The notes: generated from the letters alone by a model not told the origin. A DNA stretch of 64,000 nucleotides from an uncultured Erysipelotrichaceae bacterium (GCA_902761685.1 CACWLI010000002.1:1-64000), one strand, 5' to 3'; positions 51,447-60,275 are shown, counted from the stretch's first letter. Translations and numbers: made by a program.

Positions 51447-53552
51447 ATGAATATGGAATTTGATGTTAAAAATCCTTTAGAAAAGTTTGGTAGGGATATT
51501 ACTTCATCTGCACGTGATAATAAGATTGATCCTATTATTGGTAGAGATGATGAAATAAGAAATTTAATTAGAATTTTATCGAGAAAAACTAAAAATAATC
51601 CTGTATTAATTGGTGAACCTGGAGTAGGTAAAACGGCTATAGTTGAAGGACTTGCGCAAAGAATAATTCGTGGTGATGTTCCAGATGATTTAAAAAATAA
51701 AAGAATTTGGGAGCTTGATTTATCTGCTTTAGTAGCAGGCGCAAAATATCAAGGAGAGTTTGAGGAAAGATTTAAAGCCGTTTTAAAGGAAATTAGTGAA
51801 TCTGATGGTGACATAATAATGTTTATAGATGAAATTCACATGATTGTAGGAGCTGGATCTAATAATGCTATGAATGTTGGTAATATGTTAAAGCCAATGC
51901 TTGCAAGAGCAGAAATTAGATTAATTGGAGCAACTACATTAAATGAATATCGTGAATTCATTGAAAAAGATGGTGCGCTTGAAAGAAGACTTCAAAAAGT
52001 AATGGTTAAAGAACCAAGTACAATTGATACATTGACTATTCTTCGTGGTCTTAAAGAAAGATTTGAAATATATCATGGAGTAACTATTCGTGATAGTGCA
52101 CTAGTTGCAGCTGTTAATATGTCTGATAGATATATTACTGATAGATTTTTACCAGATAAAGCAATTGATCTTATAGATGAAGCTTGTGCCACTATTAAAA
52201 TGCAAATGAATTCTGTTCCATCTAGTTTAGATTCAATTAATAGAGAAATAATGACTTTAGAAATTGAACATCAGGCTTTGAAAAAAGAAACTGATAATGA
52301 AAGTAAAAATAAAGTTAAAGAAATAGAAGAAAAGATGGAAAAACTAAAAAGTCAACAAGATGATTTAAGAATGAAATGGGAAGAAGAAAAGAAATTAAAA
52401 GATTTAATTAATGATAAAAAGAGTAAACTTGAAGATTTAAAATTTCAATTTGAAACAGCTCAAAATGAAAGTAATTTAAATGAAGCAGCAAGAATTAAAT
52501 ATGGAGAAATTCCTGCTGTTGAAGCTGAACTTTCTCAACTTAAATTGTCTATGCAAAATAAAGTATTATCTGATATCGTTGATGAAGATAATATAGCTGA
52601 AATAGTTTCTAAATGGACAAGCGTTCCTGTATCTAAATTAATTGGTGGAGAGAAAAGTAAACTTTTATCTTTAAAAGAAAACTTAAGTAAAAGAGTTAAA
52701 GGTCAAAGTGAAGCAATTAATTTAGTTAGTGATGCTATTATTAGAGCAAGAAGTGGAATAAAAGATCCAAATAGACCTATTGGTTCATTTATATTTATGG
52801 GACCAACAGGTGTTGGTAAAACTGAAGTAGCTAAATCTCTTGCATATGAATTATTTGATGATGAAAGACATATGATTAGAATTGATTGCTCTGAATATAT
52901 GGAATCATTTAATGTTTCTAGATTGCTTGGAGCTCCTCCAGGATATGTTGGATATGATGAAGGTGGAGAATTAACTGAAGCAGTAAGAAGAAATCCATAC
53001 TCAATTGTATTATTTGATGAAATAGAAAAAGCTCATCCAGATGTATTTAATATATTATTACAAATATTAGATGATGGTAGAATAACTGATTCTCAAGGAA
53101 GAGTAATTGATTTTAAAAATACAATTATAATTATGACATCTAATTTAGGTTCAGAGATAATACTTGATCACAATGATGATAAAGATAGAGACGAGTTAGT
53201 AATGTCTATTTTAAAAAGTAAATTTAGACCAGAATTAATTAATAGAATAGATGAAATAGTAATATTTAATGCTCTTAATAAAGATGCTATATATGAAGTG
53301 TTAGATAGAATAATTGAAGTTGTTAATAATCATTTATCTAATGTTAAATTAGAAATTAAAATATCAGATAAAGCTAAAGAACATATAATAGAAGAATCAT
53401 ATACTAAAGAATTTGGAGCTAGACCAATAAAAAGATATGTTACAAAGCATATAGAAACATTAATAGCAGAAGATTTACTTAATGAAAAAATTCATGAAGG
53501 TGATAAACTATTAATTGATTATGATAATAGTTTTATTATTAAGGTACAGTAA
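51447..53552 (+). CDS. clpB: Disaggregase ClpB lacking the N-terminal domain
   Basis: AAA+ disaggregase with two ATPase rings: Walker A GEPGVGKT at 56-63 and GPTGVGKT at 452-459, Walker B FIDEIH near 125 and LFDEIE near 522. A coiled-coil middle domain (about 285-395, KIEEKMEKLKSQQ to EIPAVEAELSQL) is of ClpB type, not the short ClpC type. The Clp N-terminal repeats (about 150 residues) are absent: the frame starts at the linker before the first ring, and the start is fixed by AGGAGGGATAG. CIRCE alone controls it. It works with DnaK to resolubilise protein aggregates. Confidence 0.92.
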   Translation: MNMEFDVKNPLEKFGRDITSSARDNKIDPIIGRDDEIRNLIRILSRKTKNNPVLIGEPGVGKTAIVEGLAQRIIRGDVPDDLKNKRIWELDLSALVAGAKYQGEFEERFKAVLKEISESDGDIIMFIDEIHMIVGAGSNNAMNVGNMLKPMLARAEIRLIGATTLNEYREFIEKDGALERRLQKVMVKEPSTIDTLTILRGLKERFEIYHGVTIRDSALVAAVNMSDRYITDRFLPDKAIDLIDEACATIKMQMNSVPSSLDSINREIMTLEIEHQALKKETDNESKNKVKEIEEKMEKLKSQQDDLRMKWEEEKKLKDLINDKKSKLEDLKFQFETAQNESNLNEAARIKYGEIPAVEAELSQLKLSMQNKVLSDIVDEDNIAEIVSKWTSVPVSKLIGGEKSKLLSLKENLSKRVKGQSEAINLVSDAIIRARSGIKDPNRPIGSFIFMGPTGVGKTEVAKSLAYELFDDERHMIRIDCSEYMESFNVSRLLGAPPGYVGYDEGGELTEAVRRNPYSIVLFDEIEKAHPDVFNILLQILDDGRITDSQGRVIDFKNTIIIMTSNLGSEIILDHNDDKDRDELVMSILKSKFRPELINRIDEIVIFNALNKDAIYEVLDRIIEVVNNHLSNVKLEIKISDKAKEHIIEESYTKEFGARPIKRYVTKHIETLIAEDLLNEKIHEGDKLLIDYDNSFIIKVQ

Positions 53553-53564
53553 TGTACCTTTTTA
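53537..53564 (+). terminator. Terminator of clpB
   Basis: AAGGTAC, AGTAAT loop region, GTACCTTTTT; overlaps the stop codon. Confidence 0.7.
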
Positions 53565-53634
53565 ATTACTCTACGATTCATAGGTTGATAAAACTTTAAT
53601 ATTTAGTATAATTTTTCTTGAAAGAGGGATAACT

Positions 53635-54711
53635 ATGGATATAGAAAAAATTGCTAATTTAATTAAAACTAAAAGAAAAGAAAAAGGTTTAACACAAAGT
53701 GAACTAGCAGATAAACTTAATGTAACAGAAAAAGCTATTTCGAGATGGGAAACAGCTAGAGGAACACCTGATATATCGTTATTGATACCATTATCTAAAA
53801 CGCTAGGTATTTCAACATCTGAATTGTTAAATGGTAAAGAAGATAAGAAAGCAAGTGAAAGTATTGAAGAAATAATTAATTATATAGATATAAATAAAAG
53901 AACTAAAAATAAATATATTATTTCTATAGTAATAACTATGTATTCAATATTGTTGTTATTATATTTATGGTATTTAAAAACGGAATATAATTTAACTGAT
54001 AATTTTCATTATTCATATTTTGGAGAATTATTAATAAATTTATTTTTTATAATTGGTGTAACACTTAATAACAAGTTATTAACAAATTATTTTGATCTTA
54101 ATGAAGATAAGAATAGAATAAAAAAAATTACATATATTATTATTTTAGTTATTTATATGATTATGTTTTTTAATATGACAATATTTGGAAGAGGAATGTA
54201 TGGTTTTACAAATATTAATCTAGTTCCATTTAGAACAATAATTGGTTATTTTATATATTTTGATACTAGAACATTTTTTATTAATGTTTTAGGAAATATA
54301 GTGATACTAATGCCAGTAGAATATCTAATATTAAAAATATTTAATATTAATAAATTTTATATAAATTTAATTATTAATTTTATTATTGTATGGATTGTAG
54401 AAATAATACAACATTTTACTAGTTTAGGAGTTTTAGATATTGATGATATGTTACTTAACATACTTGGAATGAGTATTATTTATTTTATTGTTAGAAAGCA
54501 TTATAAACTTATTGATAAATATAAGAGTAATATAATAATATTATTATTTTCTATAATATTAACATTAATAATCTTTGATTTATTAAATTGGTATTATATA
54601 GGAAATGTACCAACTATAAGAGTTTTCATTAGATTATTATTTGGAATAACTATTATTTATTTAATAATAATTAAAACATATAAATATATGAAGAAAAAGA
54701 AATCAAATTAA
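53635..54711 (+). CDS. XRE regulator fused to a VanZ-like membrane domain
   Basis: Residues 4-64 form a Cro/CI-type helix-turn-helix (KEKGLTQSELADKLNVTEKAISRWETARGTPD in parts; a standard XRE). Then a linker and a polytopic membrane domain with VanZ hallmarks: NLVPFRTI near residue 195, NVLGNIVILMP near 220, VEIIQHFTSLGVLDIDDML near 262 and LNILG. VanZ proteins give teicoplanin resistance or modulate the envelope. A direct fusion to a DNA-binding domain suggests a membrane-tethered one-component regulator. It follows clpB and has its own AAAGAGG binding site. Confidence 0.85.
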   Translation: MDIEKIANLIKTKRKEKGLTQSELADKLNVTEKAISRWETARGTPDISLLIPLSKTLGISTSELLNGKEDKKASESIEEIINYIDINKRTKNKYIISIVITMYSILLLLYLWYLKTEYNLTDNFHYSYFGELLINLFFIIGVTLNNKLLTNYFDLNEDKNRIKKITYIIILVIYMIMFFNMTIFGRGMYGFTNINLVPFRTIIGYFIYFDTRTFFINVLGNIVILMPVEYLILKIFNINKFYINLIINFIIVWIVEIIQHFTSLGVLDIDDMLLNILGMSIIYFIVRKHYKLIDKYKSNIIILLFSIILTLIIFDLLNWYYIGNVPTIRVFIRLLFGITIIYLIIIKTYKYMKKKKSN

Positions 54712-54732
54712 TAATAATGATTTCTTTTTTTT
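54697..54732 (+). terminator. Terminator
   Basis: GAAATCA and TGATTTC arms with a 12-base loop and seven or more T; overlaps the XRE-VanZ stop. Confidence 0.7.
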
Positions 54733-54767
54733 AATAAAATATAGTAAAATAAATATAGGTGAATAAT

Positions 54768-55400
54768 ATGAATAATGATATTAAAAGAGTTGTTGACTTT
54801 TGTAATATAGATGAAAAAAGAAATAAACTACAAGAAAGTAGGCAAATTATATTTAATAATGAAAGACAAATGTCACATTTAACATTTAATAGAACAGTTG
54901 GTTTATATGCTTATAATTTGGACAAGTATTTATCTTTGTTAGAACTATATTATATTGAACTTGATGAAAATAAAAAAGAAAAATATAAAAAAGAGTTAGA
55001 TGAATTATTGTTGAAATTAGAATCATTAGAAAATAATGAGAATGTAAAAAAATATATAGATTTAAGATTAGAAAATGAATCATTAAGAAAATGTGTTGAT
55101 GATTATTATAAATCTATTAATATTAGATTAAGAAATAGACTAATGGATTTAGATGTTCCAGAAATATATGTTAAGAGTGGAAATGCTCATTATACTCATA
55201 TAATAATGAATGATGAAATTATAAGAGATGAAAAAAGTTCAGAAATAGTTATTTATCCTTATTATGAATTATCATCAAATAGGGATTATAGACATTTTTA
55301 CAACAGAATAAGTTTTCATTATTTAGAAGAATTGTCTAAAGATTGTGAATTTAGTGTTAGAGAAAAAAGTCTTGGAAAAATAAAATATAGAATGTTTTAG
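54768..55400 (+). CDS. Helical protein of unknown function (210 aa)
   Basis: Highly charged, mostly helical protein with coiled-coil segments (residues 60-110) and a mixed C-terminal part (SGNAHYTHIIMND, SSEIVIYPYYELSSN). No family recognised, no membrane helix. The ATG at 54768 follows ATAGGTGAATA, and the next gene has the identical start context 17 bases after its stop. Likely cotranscribed with the SGNH-hydrolase gene; no functional clue otherwise. Confidence 0.6.
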   Translation: MNNDIKRVVDFCNIDEKRNKLQESRQIIFNNERQMSHLTFNRTVGLYAYNLDKYLSLLELYYIELDENKKEKYKKELDELLLKLESLENNENVKKYIDLRLENESLRKCVDDYYKSINIRLRNRLMDLDVPEIYVKSGNAHYTHIIMNDEIIRDEKSSEIVIYPYYELSSNRDYRHFYNRISFHYLEELSKDCEFSVREKSLGKIKYRMF

Positions 55401-55416
55401 ATAGTAGGTGAATAAT

Positions 55417-56673
55417 ATGATATTGTCTATATGTGATGATGCTAATGTAGTACAAATAATGAGCTATGTTAAAATATTTATAAGAATAATTACAATAGCA
55501 GTTCCAATTATGTTAATTGTAAGACTTATGTTAGATATAACTGGTGAATTAAAAAATGGAAATAGTGATATATTTAGTAGAATTGGTAAATCAGTTGTTA
55601 CTAGATTAATTGCAGCAGTTTTAGTATTTTTAATACCAACATTTGTAAGTATTATAGCAGAAGCTACTGGAAATGGTGCAGAGTATAAAAAGTGTTTAAA
55701 TATTTCAACAACAAGTGGTGTTTCTGAAAGTAAAAAGAAACAAGTAGATGCACTAGTAAGTAGAGCAGAAAAATCATTAAGTGTAACAGACTATAAAAAT
55801 GCTGCAAATGAAATTAATAAGTTGGAAGCAAGTGAATATAGATCACAAGTTGTAGCTAGACTTGAAAAAATTAAAAGTGAAGTAAGAGCTAAATCTTATG
55901 TTGATCAAGCAGTTAAAATTGGAACTGAGGATGCTTACAAGCAAGCATTAGCGGAAGTTCAAAAATTGCCTGATGGTAATACTAAAACAACACTATTAAA
56001 AAGGTTAGATACTTTAAAAAAGAATGTTGATAAAATTAAACAAAATGATAAAACTAATACTGTTATAGTTGATCCAATTAGTAGTGATAGCCAAACAACT
56101 ACAGATACACAAACAACAACTGATACACCAACTGTAACTATACCTCCAGGAGATAGTAATTTAAAATATACTATATTTTTAGGAGATTCTAGAACTAATG
56201 GAATGAAGAGCAAAACTAATTCAACTTATGATGTTGTTATAGCAAAAGATGGGGCAAATCATACTAATTTACCTGATCATTTTAACCAAGCTAAACAATT
56301 ATTAAATAAAAATCCTAATACAAGTTTTAATATAGTTCTTAATTATGGAGCAAATTCTCCTAGTGCTATTAATACATATTGTAATAGTTATAAAGATTTT
56401 ATTAACAGTATTTCATCTAAACATAAAATATTTATTGTTTCTGTAAATCCAGTTGATGATAATAGAAGTGTATATTTAAAAAATAGTGCAGTTGTGTCAT
56501 TTAATAATCAAATTAAGAGTTGTGTTACTGGAAGCAACATTAAATATTGTGATATTTATAATAGTGCACCACTATCAACATGGACAAGTCAATATATAAG
56601 TGATGGAGTTCATTATACTAGTGCTGGATATCAATTTATATATAATGGTATAAAGAGATGTATAGGTAATTAA
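55417..56673 (+). CDS. SGNH hydrolase fused to an N-terminal two-helix membrane module
   Basis: Residues 1-85 contain two membrane helices around a short polar loop (MSYVKIFIRIITIAVPIMLIV; VVTRLIAAVLVFLIPTFVSII), resembling TrbC/VirB2-type pilin-like membrane modules. Residues about 95-215 are a helical stalk of Ala/Lys repeats, followed by a Thr-rich linker, and residues 250-418 are an SGNH/GDSL hydrolase with FLGDSR (Ser258), NYGAN and the catalytic Asp/His in SDGVHYT near residue 405. The hydrolase would lie outside the cell, tethered to the membrane. Likely acts as an acetyl- or acyl-esterase on envelope polymers. Confidence 0.75.
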   Translation: MILSICDDANVVQIMSYVKIFIRIITIAVPIMLIVRLMLDITGELKNGNSDIFSRIGKSVVTRLIAAVLVFLIPTFVSIIAEATGNGAEYKKCLNISTTSGVSESKKKQVDALVSRAEKSLSVTDYKNAANEINKLEASEYRSQVVARLEKIKSEVRAKSYVDQAVKIGTEDAYKQALAEVQKLPDGNTKTTLLKRLDTLKKNVDKIKQNDKTNTVIVDPISSDSQTTTDTQTTTDTPTVTIPPGDSNLKYTIFLGDSRTNGMKSKTNSTYDVVIAKDGANHTNLPDHFNQAKQLLNKNPNTSFNIVLNYGANSPSAINTYCNSYKDFINSISSKHKIFIVSVNPVDDNRSVYLKNSAVVSFNNQIKSCVTGSNIKYCDIYNSAPLSTWTSQYISDGVHYTSAGYQFIYNGIKRCIGN

Positions 56674-56676
56674 ATA

Positions 56677-56707
56677 ATAATAGTACATAATAATGTACTA
56701 TTTTTTA
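56677..56707 (+). terminator. Terminator
   Basis: AATAGTACAT, short loop, ATGTACTATT, then six T. Confidence 0.75.
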
Positions 56708-56741
56708 TGTTATAATAAGATAAATAATTGAGGTGATAAGT

Positions 56742-57737
56742 ATGGAAGAAAGTAGTAATTATAGTTATTTTTTTAGTAATAAAAGTGAAAAATATAGATT
56801 AATTGAAGTAAGAGATGGCAATTATGATGTATTTAATATGGGTAATTTGGATGAAGTAAGGAAAAAATTAATTGAAGATACCATTAATACTATATTATCT
56901 ATGTGTAAGGGTAAAGATGTTTATATTATAGGACATAATAATCCTGATGCAGATTCTATTATATCAAGTTACATATTAGCAAATATATTAAAGTCTATGG
57001 ATATTAATGCTCATTTTTCTGTACTTGGTAATAATTATGAATATACTTTTCACGATAAAAAGTTGTTAGAAGAAAATTTTAGTTATTTACCTATTGTAGT
57101 TGATAGGGAAGATGCTTGTTTTATACTTGTTGATCATAATGATTTACAAGGTCTTAAAAAAGAAAATGTAATCGGAGCATTTGATCACCATGTTATTCGA
57201 AATGAAATTGATAATATATTAGAAATAGAATATGCATCAACTGGTTTATTAATATATGATATGTTTAAGGATAGATATAATTTTAGCGATGAGGAAAAGT
57301 ATTTAATAGGTCTTACAGTACTATCTGACTCTGATTATTTAACTAGTAGTAGATTTACAGAGTTAGATAAGAAGTTATTTTATGAACTTAATTTAGATGT
57401 TGATGTTAAACAAATGCAAAAGAAGTATTTTATTACTACTGATTTTGGATTAGGGATAGATAAGAATTTTGAAATCAATAAAAAAGAATATATTAGAAAT
57501 AATAAAAAAATAACTAGAATTCAAATAACTAGTTATGATGATATTTTATTAAATGCTTATATTGATAAAGCTCGTGAAAAAGATTATTTATTAATATGGC
57601 TTAATTATGAAAATAATACTACAACTATTTATTATGATAATAAAATTTATCATTTAGATTATTTATTATCTAGTACTTATTTAGTATTTAAGTACATTGA
57701 AGAAAATAGTGAAGTAAAATTGTTAAAAAAAGAATAA
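56742..57737 (+). CDS. DHH-family phosphoesterase
   Basis: Contains NNPDADSI near residue 63, FILVDHNDL near 125, and AFDHHVI with the DHH motif near 140, the metal-binding signatures of DHH phosphoesterases (pyrophosphatase, exopolyphosphatase, c-di-AMP or nanoRNA hydrolases). The second DHHA2-like domain (about residues 205-330) suggests the family II pyrophosphatase/exopolyphosphatase branch, a paralogue of the enzyme at 36200 but without CBS domains. The ATG at 56742 follows AGGTGATA. Substrate not assignable. Confidence 0.78.
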   Translation: MEESSNYSYFFSNKSEKYRLIEVRDGNYDVFNMGNLDEVRKKLIEDTINTILSMCKGKDVYIIGHNNPDADSIISSYILANILKSMDINAHFSVLGNNYEYTFHDKKLLEENFSYLPIVVDREDACFILVDHNDLQGLKKENVIGAFDHHVIRNEIDNILEIEYASTGLLIYDMFKDRYNFSDEEKYLIGLTVLSDSDYLTSSRFTELDKKLFYELNLDVDVKQMQKKYFITTDFGLGIDKNFEINKKEYIRNNKKITRIQITSYDDILLNAYIDKAREKDYLLIWLNYENNTTTIYYDNKIYHLDYLLSSTYLVFKYIEENSEVKLLKKE

Positions 57738-57751
57738 AAGGGTTATTTAAA

Positions 57752-58267
57752 ATGGAAAAGTATAAGTGTAGTGTAATATTATGTGGTCCTGCAGTGGGAA
57801 AAACATATTTGGCAAATCACGATAATAGATTTGTAGATATTGATCAAGAAAAATCAAAGTATAAATATGGACTAGATAATTGTAGTATTGAAGAATTAGA
57901 AAAAGGTAAATCAAATAGAGGAAAAGTAATTAATACTGATTCAAATAAGTATGCTATTGAATTATTAGAGAAAACTATTAATAGTGGAAAAATAGCATTG
58001 ATATCATATCAAGAAGAAATATTAAATTATGTTATTAATAATAAAATAAAATATTGTTTAGTTTATGCTAATATTAATTTAAGAGAAGAATATATAAGTA
58101 GAATGAAAAAAAGAGGTAATGAAGATAAATTTATTAATGATATGACAAATGAAAAAACTTGGATATCTTTTTATGAAAAAAATAAAAATGATTTAAAACC
58201 TACTTATAAAATAGAATTAAAAGAAAAAGAATATTTATCAGATATAACAGAGTATTTTTTTGATTAA
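57752..58267 (+). CDS. P-loop nucleotide kinase-like protein
   Basis: Walker A GPAVGKT at residues 12-18 with FVDIDQEKSKY following, LVYANINLREEYISRMKKRGNEDKF near the middle (in parts) and a short C-terminal region; this layout resembles phage-encoded P-loop nucleotide kinases. 171 aa, cytoplasmic. It lies 14 bases after the DHH gene. No clear nucleotide specificity. Its phage-like appearance, next to a truncated 34-codon frame and an amidase without signal peptide, hints at mobile origin, but no phage structural genes are near. Confidence 0.65.
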   Translation: MEKYKCSVILCGPAVGKTYLANHDNRFVDIDQEKSKYKYGLDNCSIEELEKGKSNRGKVINTDSNKYAIELLEKTINSGKIALISYQEEILNYVINNKIKYCLVYANINLREEYISRMKKRGNEDKFINDMTNEKTWISFYEKNKNDLKPTYKIELKEKEYLSDITEYFFD

Positions 58268-58280
58268 TATAGGAGTTTTT

Positions 58281-58385
58281 ATGAGATTATTAGATATATT
58301 TAAGAAAAATAAAACAAAAGATTTTAGTTATATTGATTCAATTAATAAAGCAAAAGGAGAATATAATAAATATTTGGTAATTTGA
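58281..58385 (+). CDS. Short ORF (34 aa), possible remnant
   Basis: Begins with ATG after ATAGGAG, 13 bases after the P-loop gene, reads MRLLDIFKKNKTKDFSYID and on to a TGA, and is followed at once by a terminator. It may be a truncated N-terminal fragment of a larger gene or a real microprotein. No motif. Confidence 0.4.
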   Translation: MRLLDIFKKNKTKDFSYIDSINKAKGEYNKYLVI

Positions 58386-58417
58386 AAAAGAACATTCTGG
58401 CCATATGTTCTTTTTTT
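58386..58417 (+). terminator. Terminator after the DHH/P-loop operon
   Basis: AAAGAACAT, ten-base loop, ATGTTCTTT and a T run of eight. Confidence 0.75.
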
Positions 58418-58482
58418 TATCAGTTCTCTTAAAAATATATGTCATTATTACACTTTTTTCATAAAATACATTAGGTGATATT

Positions 58483-59523
58483 ATGGCGTTAAAAGGTATT
58501 GTTATTGATCCAGGACATGGTGGTAGTGATCCTGGAGCAGTTTCAAATAATATTAAGGAAAAAGATTATACTTTATTAATAAGTAAATATATGTATGATA
58601 GATTTAAAGAATTAGGAGTACCAGTAAGCATAACAAGAACTAGTGATATTACACTTAGCCCTAAAGAAAGAGTTAATAAAATTAAAAATTTTTATGGTGA
58701 TTCTAAGGATGTAATTGTTATATCTAACCATTTAAATGCAGGTGGAGGAGATGGAGCTGAGGTGATATATGCTTTAAGGAATAATAGTAATTTATCTAAA
58801 AGAATATTAAATGAATTAGAAAATACTGGTCAAAATGTAAGAAAGTATTATCAATTAAGACTTCCAAGTAATACTAAGAAGGATTATTATTTTATACACA
58901 GAGATACTCCTAATAATGAATCAGTTATTATAGAATATGGATTTGTTGATAGTCCCAAGGATGATGTTGAACAAATTAAAAATAATTATAAAAGATATGC
59001 TGAAGCTGTAGTTAAAGCAGTTAGTGAATATAAAGGTATTACATATAAAGTATCAAGTGACAGTATTAGCGATAAGAATTATTATATAGTTAAGAAAGGT
59101 GATACATTATGGGATTTAGCTGTTAAATATAATACAACTGTAAAAGCAATTAAAGAATTGAATAATTTGACAAGTGATAGTTTAAAAATAGGACAACAAA
59201 TTTTAATACCTAAAAATAATAATTTGAGTGTAAAAAATGATGAAAATATTTATATAGTTAAAAAAGGAGACACTTTATGGGATATAGCAAATTTATATAA
59301 TACTAGTGTTAGCAATTTAAAGAGTCTTAATAATTTAAATACTAATATTTTACAAATAGGCCAAAAATTAAAAGTGCCAAGTAGTAAAAAATATATAGTT
59401 AAAAAAGGAGATAGTCTTTGGAAAATAGCCCGTGATAATAACACAACTATAAATGATTTAATTAAGTTAAATAATTTAAAAAGTACAACTTTACAAATAG
59501 GACAAGTGCTAACAATTTATTAA
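58483..59523 (+). CDS. N-acetylmuramoyl-L-alanine amidase with three LysM domains, no signal peptide
   Basis: Zinc amidase (Amidase_3/CwlM-type) cleaving the MurNAc-L-Ala bond: DPGHGGSDPGA near residue 9 with His12, the central ISNHLNAGGGDGAE with His near 85, and the catalytic Glu in IIEYGFVDS near 147. It is followed by three LysM repeats (YYIVKKGDTLWDLA, YIVKKGDTLWDIA, YIVKKGDSLWKIA) at about residues 200, 256 and 304 that bind glycan strands. No signal peptide or membrane segment precedes the catalytic domain, as in phage endolysins and mother-cell sporulation amidases. Start after TTAGGTGATA. Confidence 0.88.
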   Translation: MALKGIVIDPGHGGSDPGAVSNNIKEKDYTLLISKYMYDRFKELGVPVSITRTSDITLSPKERVNKIKNFYGDSKDVIVISNHLNAGGGDGAEVIYALRNNSNLSKRILNELENTGQNVRKYYQLRLPSNTKKDYYFIHRDTPNNESVIIEYGFVDSPKDDVEQIKNNYKRYAEAVVKAVSEYKGITYKVSSDSISDKNYYIVKKGDTLWDLAVKYNTTVKAIKELNNLTSDSLKIGQQILIPKNNNLSVKNDENIYIVKKGDTLWDIANLYNTSVSNLKSLNNLNTNILQIGQKLKVPSSKKYIVKKGDSLWKIARDNNTTINDLIKLNNLKSTTLQIGQVLTIY

Positions 59524-59548
59524 CATTTGTTTTATGATATGGTAAAAT
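59520..59548 (+). promoter_or_regulatory. Promoter giving a probable leaderless nuclease mRNA
   Basis: TTAACA (59520-59525), 17 bases, TAAAAT (59543-59548) with TGG before it. Transcription would start at about 59555, the A of the nuclease ATG; no ribosome binding site is visible. Confidence 0.55.
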
Positions 59549-59554
59549 ATTTGC

Positions 59555-60265
59555 ATGAATAGAAATAATAGAATTAGATATTTAATTTTTTTAATATTAG
59601 CAATCTTATTTATCTTATTTAAATATAATGATTATATAAGAGAAGAAGAAAGTGAAAATAATCAAATAGAAAGCTATGAAGTAAGTAGTATTCCAGATTA
59701 TTCTGGTAAAGATGTAATAATACTAAATAATAATGAACCTGAATTTGATGATTTATCACATACAACAGAGTCATTTGAGGTATATGGAGAGTTAGATAGT
59801 TTAGGAAGATGTACTGCAGCATATGCCAATATTGGTAAAGATTTAATGCCAACTTCAAGTAGAGATAGAATTAGTGAAGTTAAGCCAACTGGATGGCAAT
59901 ATAGTAAATACGATTTTATAGAGGGTAATTACTTATATAATAGATGTCATTTAATAGCTTATTCTTTAACAGCAGAGAATGCTAATCCAAAAAATTTAAT
60001 TACATGTACTAGATATACTAATGCTACATTAATGCAAGAATATGAAAACAAAGTAGGTAATTATATTAGAAAAACATCAAATCATGTTTTATATAGGGTT
60101 ACGCCTATATTTGATGGATCTAATTTAATAGCAAAGGGTGTGCAAATGGAAGCACTCTCTATTGAAGACAATGGTAAAGGTATTAAATTTAATATATTTG
60201 TTTATAATATAGAACCTAAAATAGAAATTGATTATAAAACTGGTGATAATCATTTAAAAAAATAG
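59555..60265 (+). CDS. Membrane-anchored DNA/RNA non-specific nuclease (EndA-like)
   Basis: An N-terminal anchor (YLIFLILAILFILFKYNDYI) places a nuclease outside the cell. The catalytic core YNRCHLIAYSLTAENANPKNLITCT (in parts) contains His132 of the beta-beta-alpha-metal fold, and RYTNATLMQEYENKVGNYI and YRVTPIFDG are typical of streptococcal DNA-entry nuclease. Such enzymes degrade external DNA or the non-transforming strand in competence. No competence gene is adjacent. Likely leaderless: no binding site and a promoter that starts at its ATG. Confidence 0.85.
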   Translation: MNRNNRIRYLIFLILAILFILFKYNDYIREEESENNQIESYEVSSIPDYSGKDVIILNNNEPEFDDLSHTTESFEVYGELDSLGRCTAAYANIGKDLMPTSSRDRISEVKPTGWQYSKYDFIEGNYLYNRCHLIAYSLTAENANPKNLITCTRYTNATLMQEYENKVGNYIRKTSNHVLYRVTPIFDGSNLIAKGVQMEALSIEDNGKGIKFNIFVYNIEPKIEIDYKTGDNHLKK

Positions 60266-60275
60266 ACGCATTATG

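Noticed and set aside
59619..59858. Minus-strand hydrophobic frame inside the nuclease gene
   Set aside because: Antisense shadow produced by A/T-rich codons; no ribosome binding site.
57752..60265. Prophage or prophage remnant (P-loop kinase, signal-less LysM amidase, nuclease)
   Set aside because: No integrase, structural, holin or terminase gene, no attachment repeats and no change in base composition; each gene has bacterial homologues.
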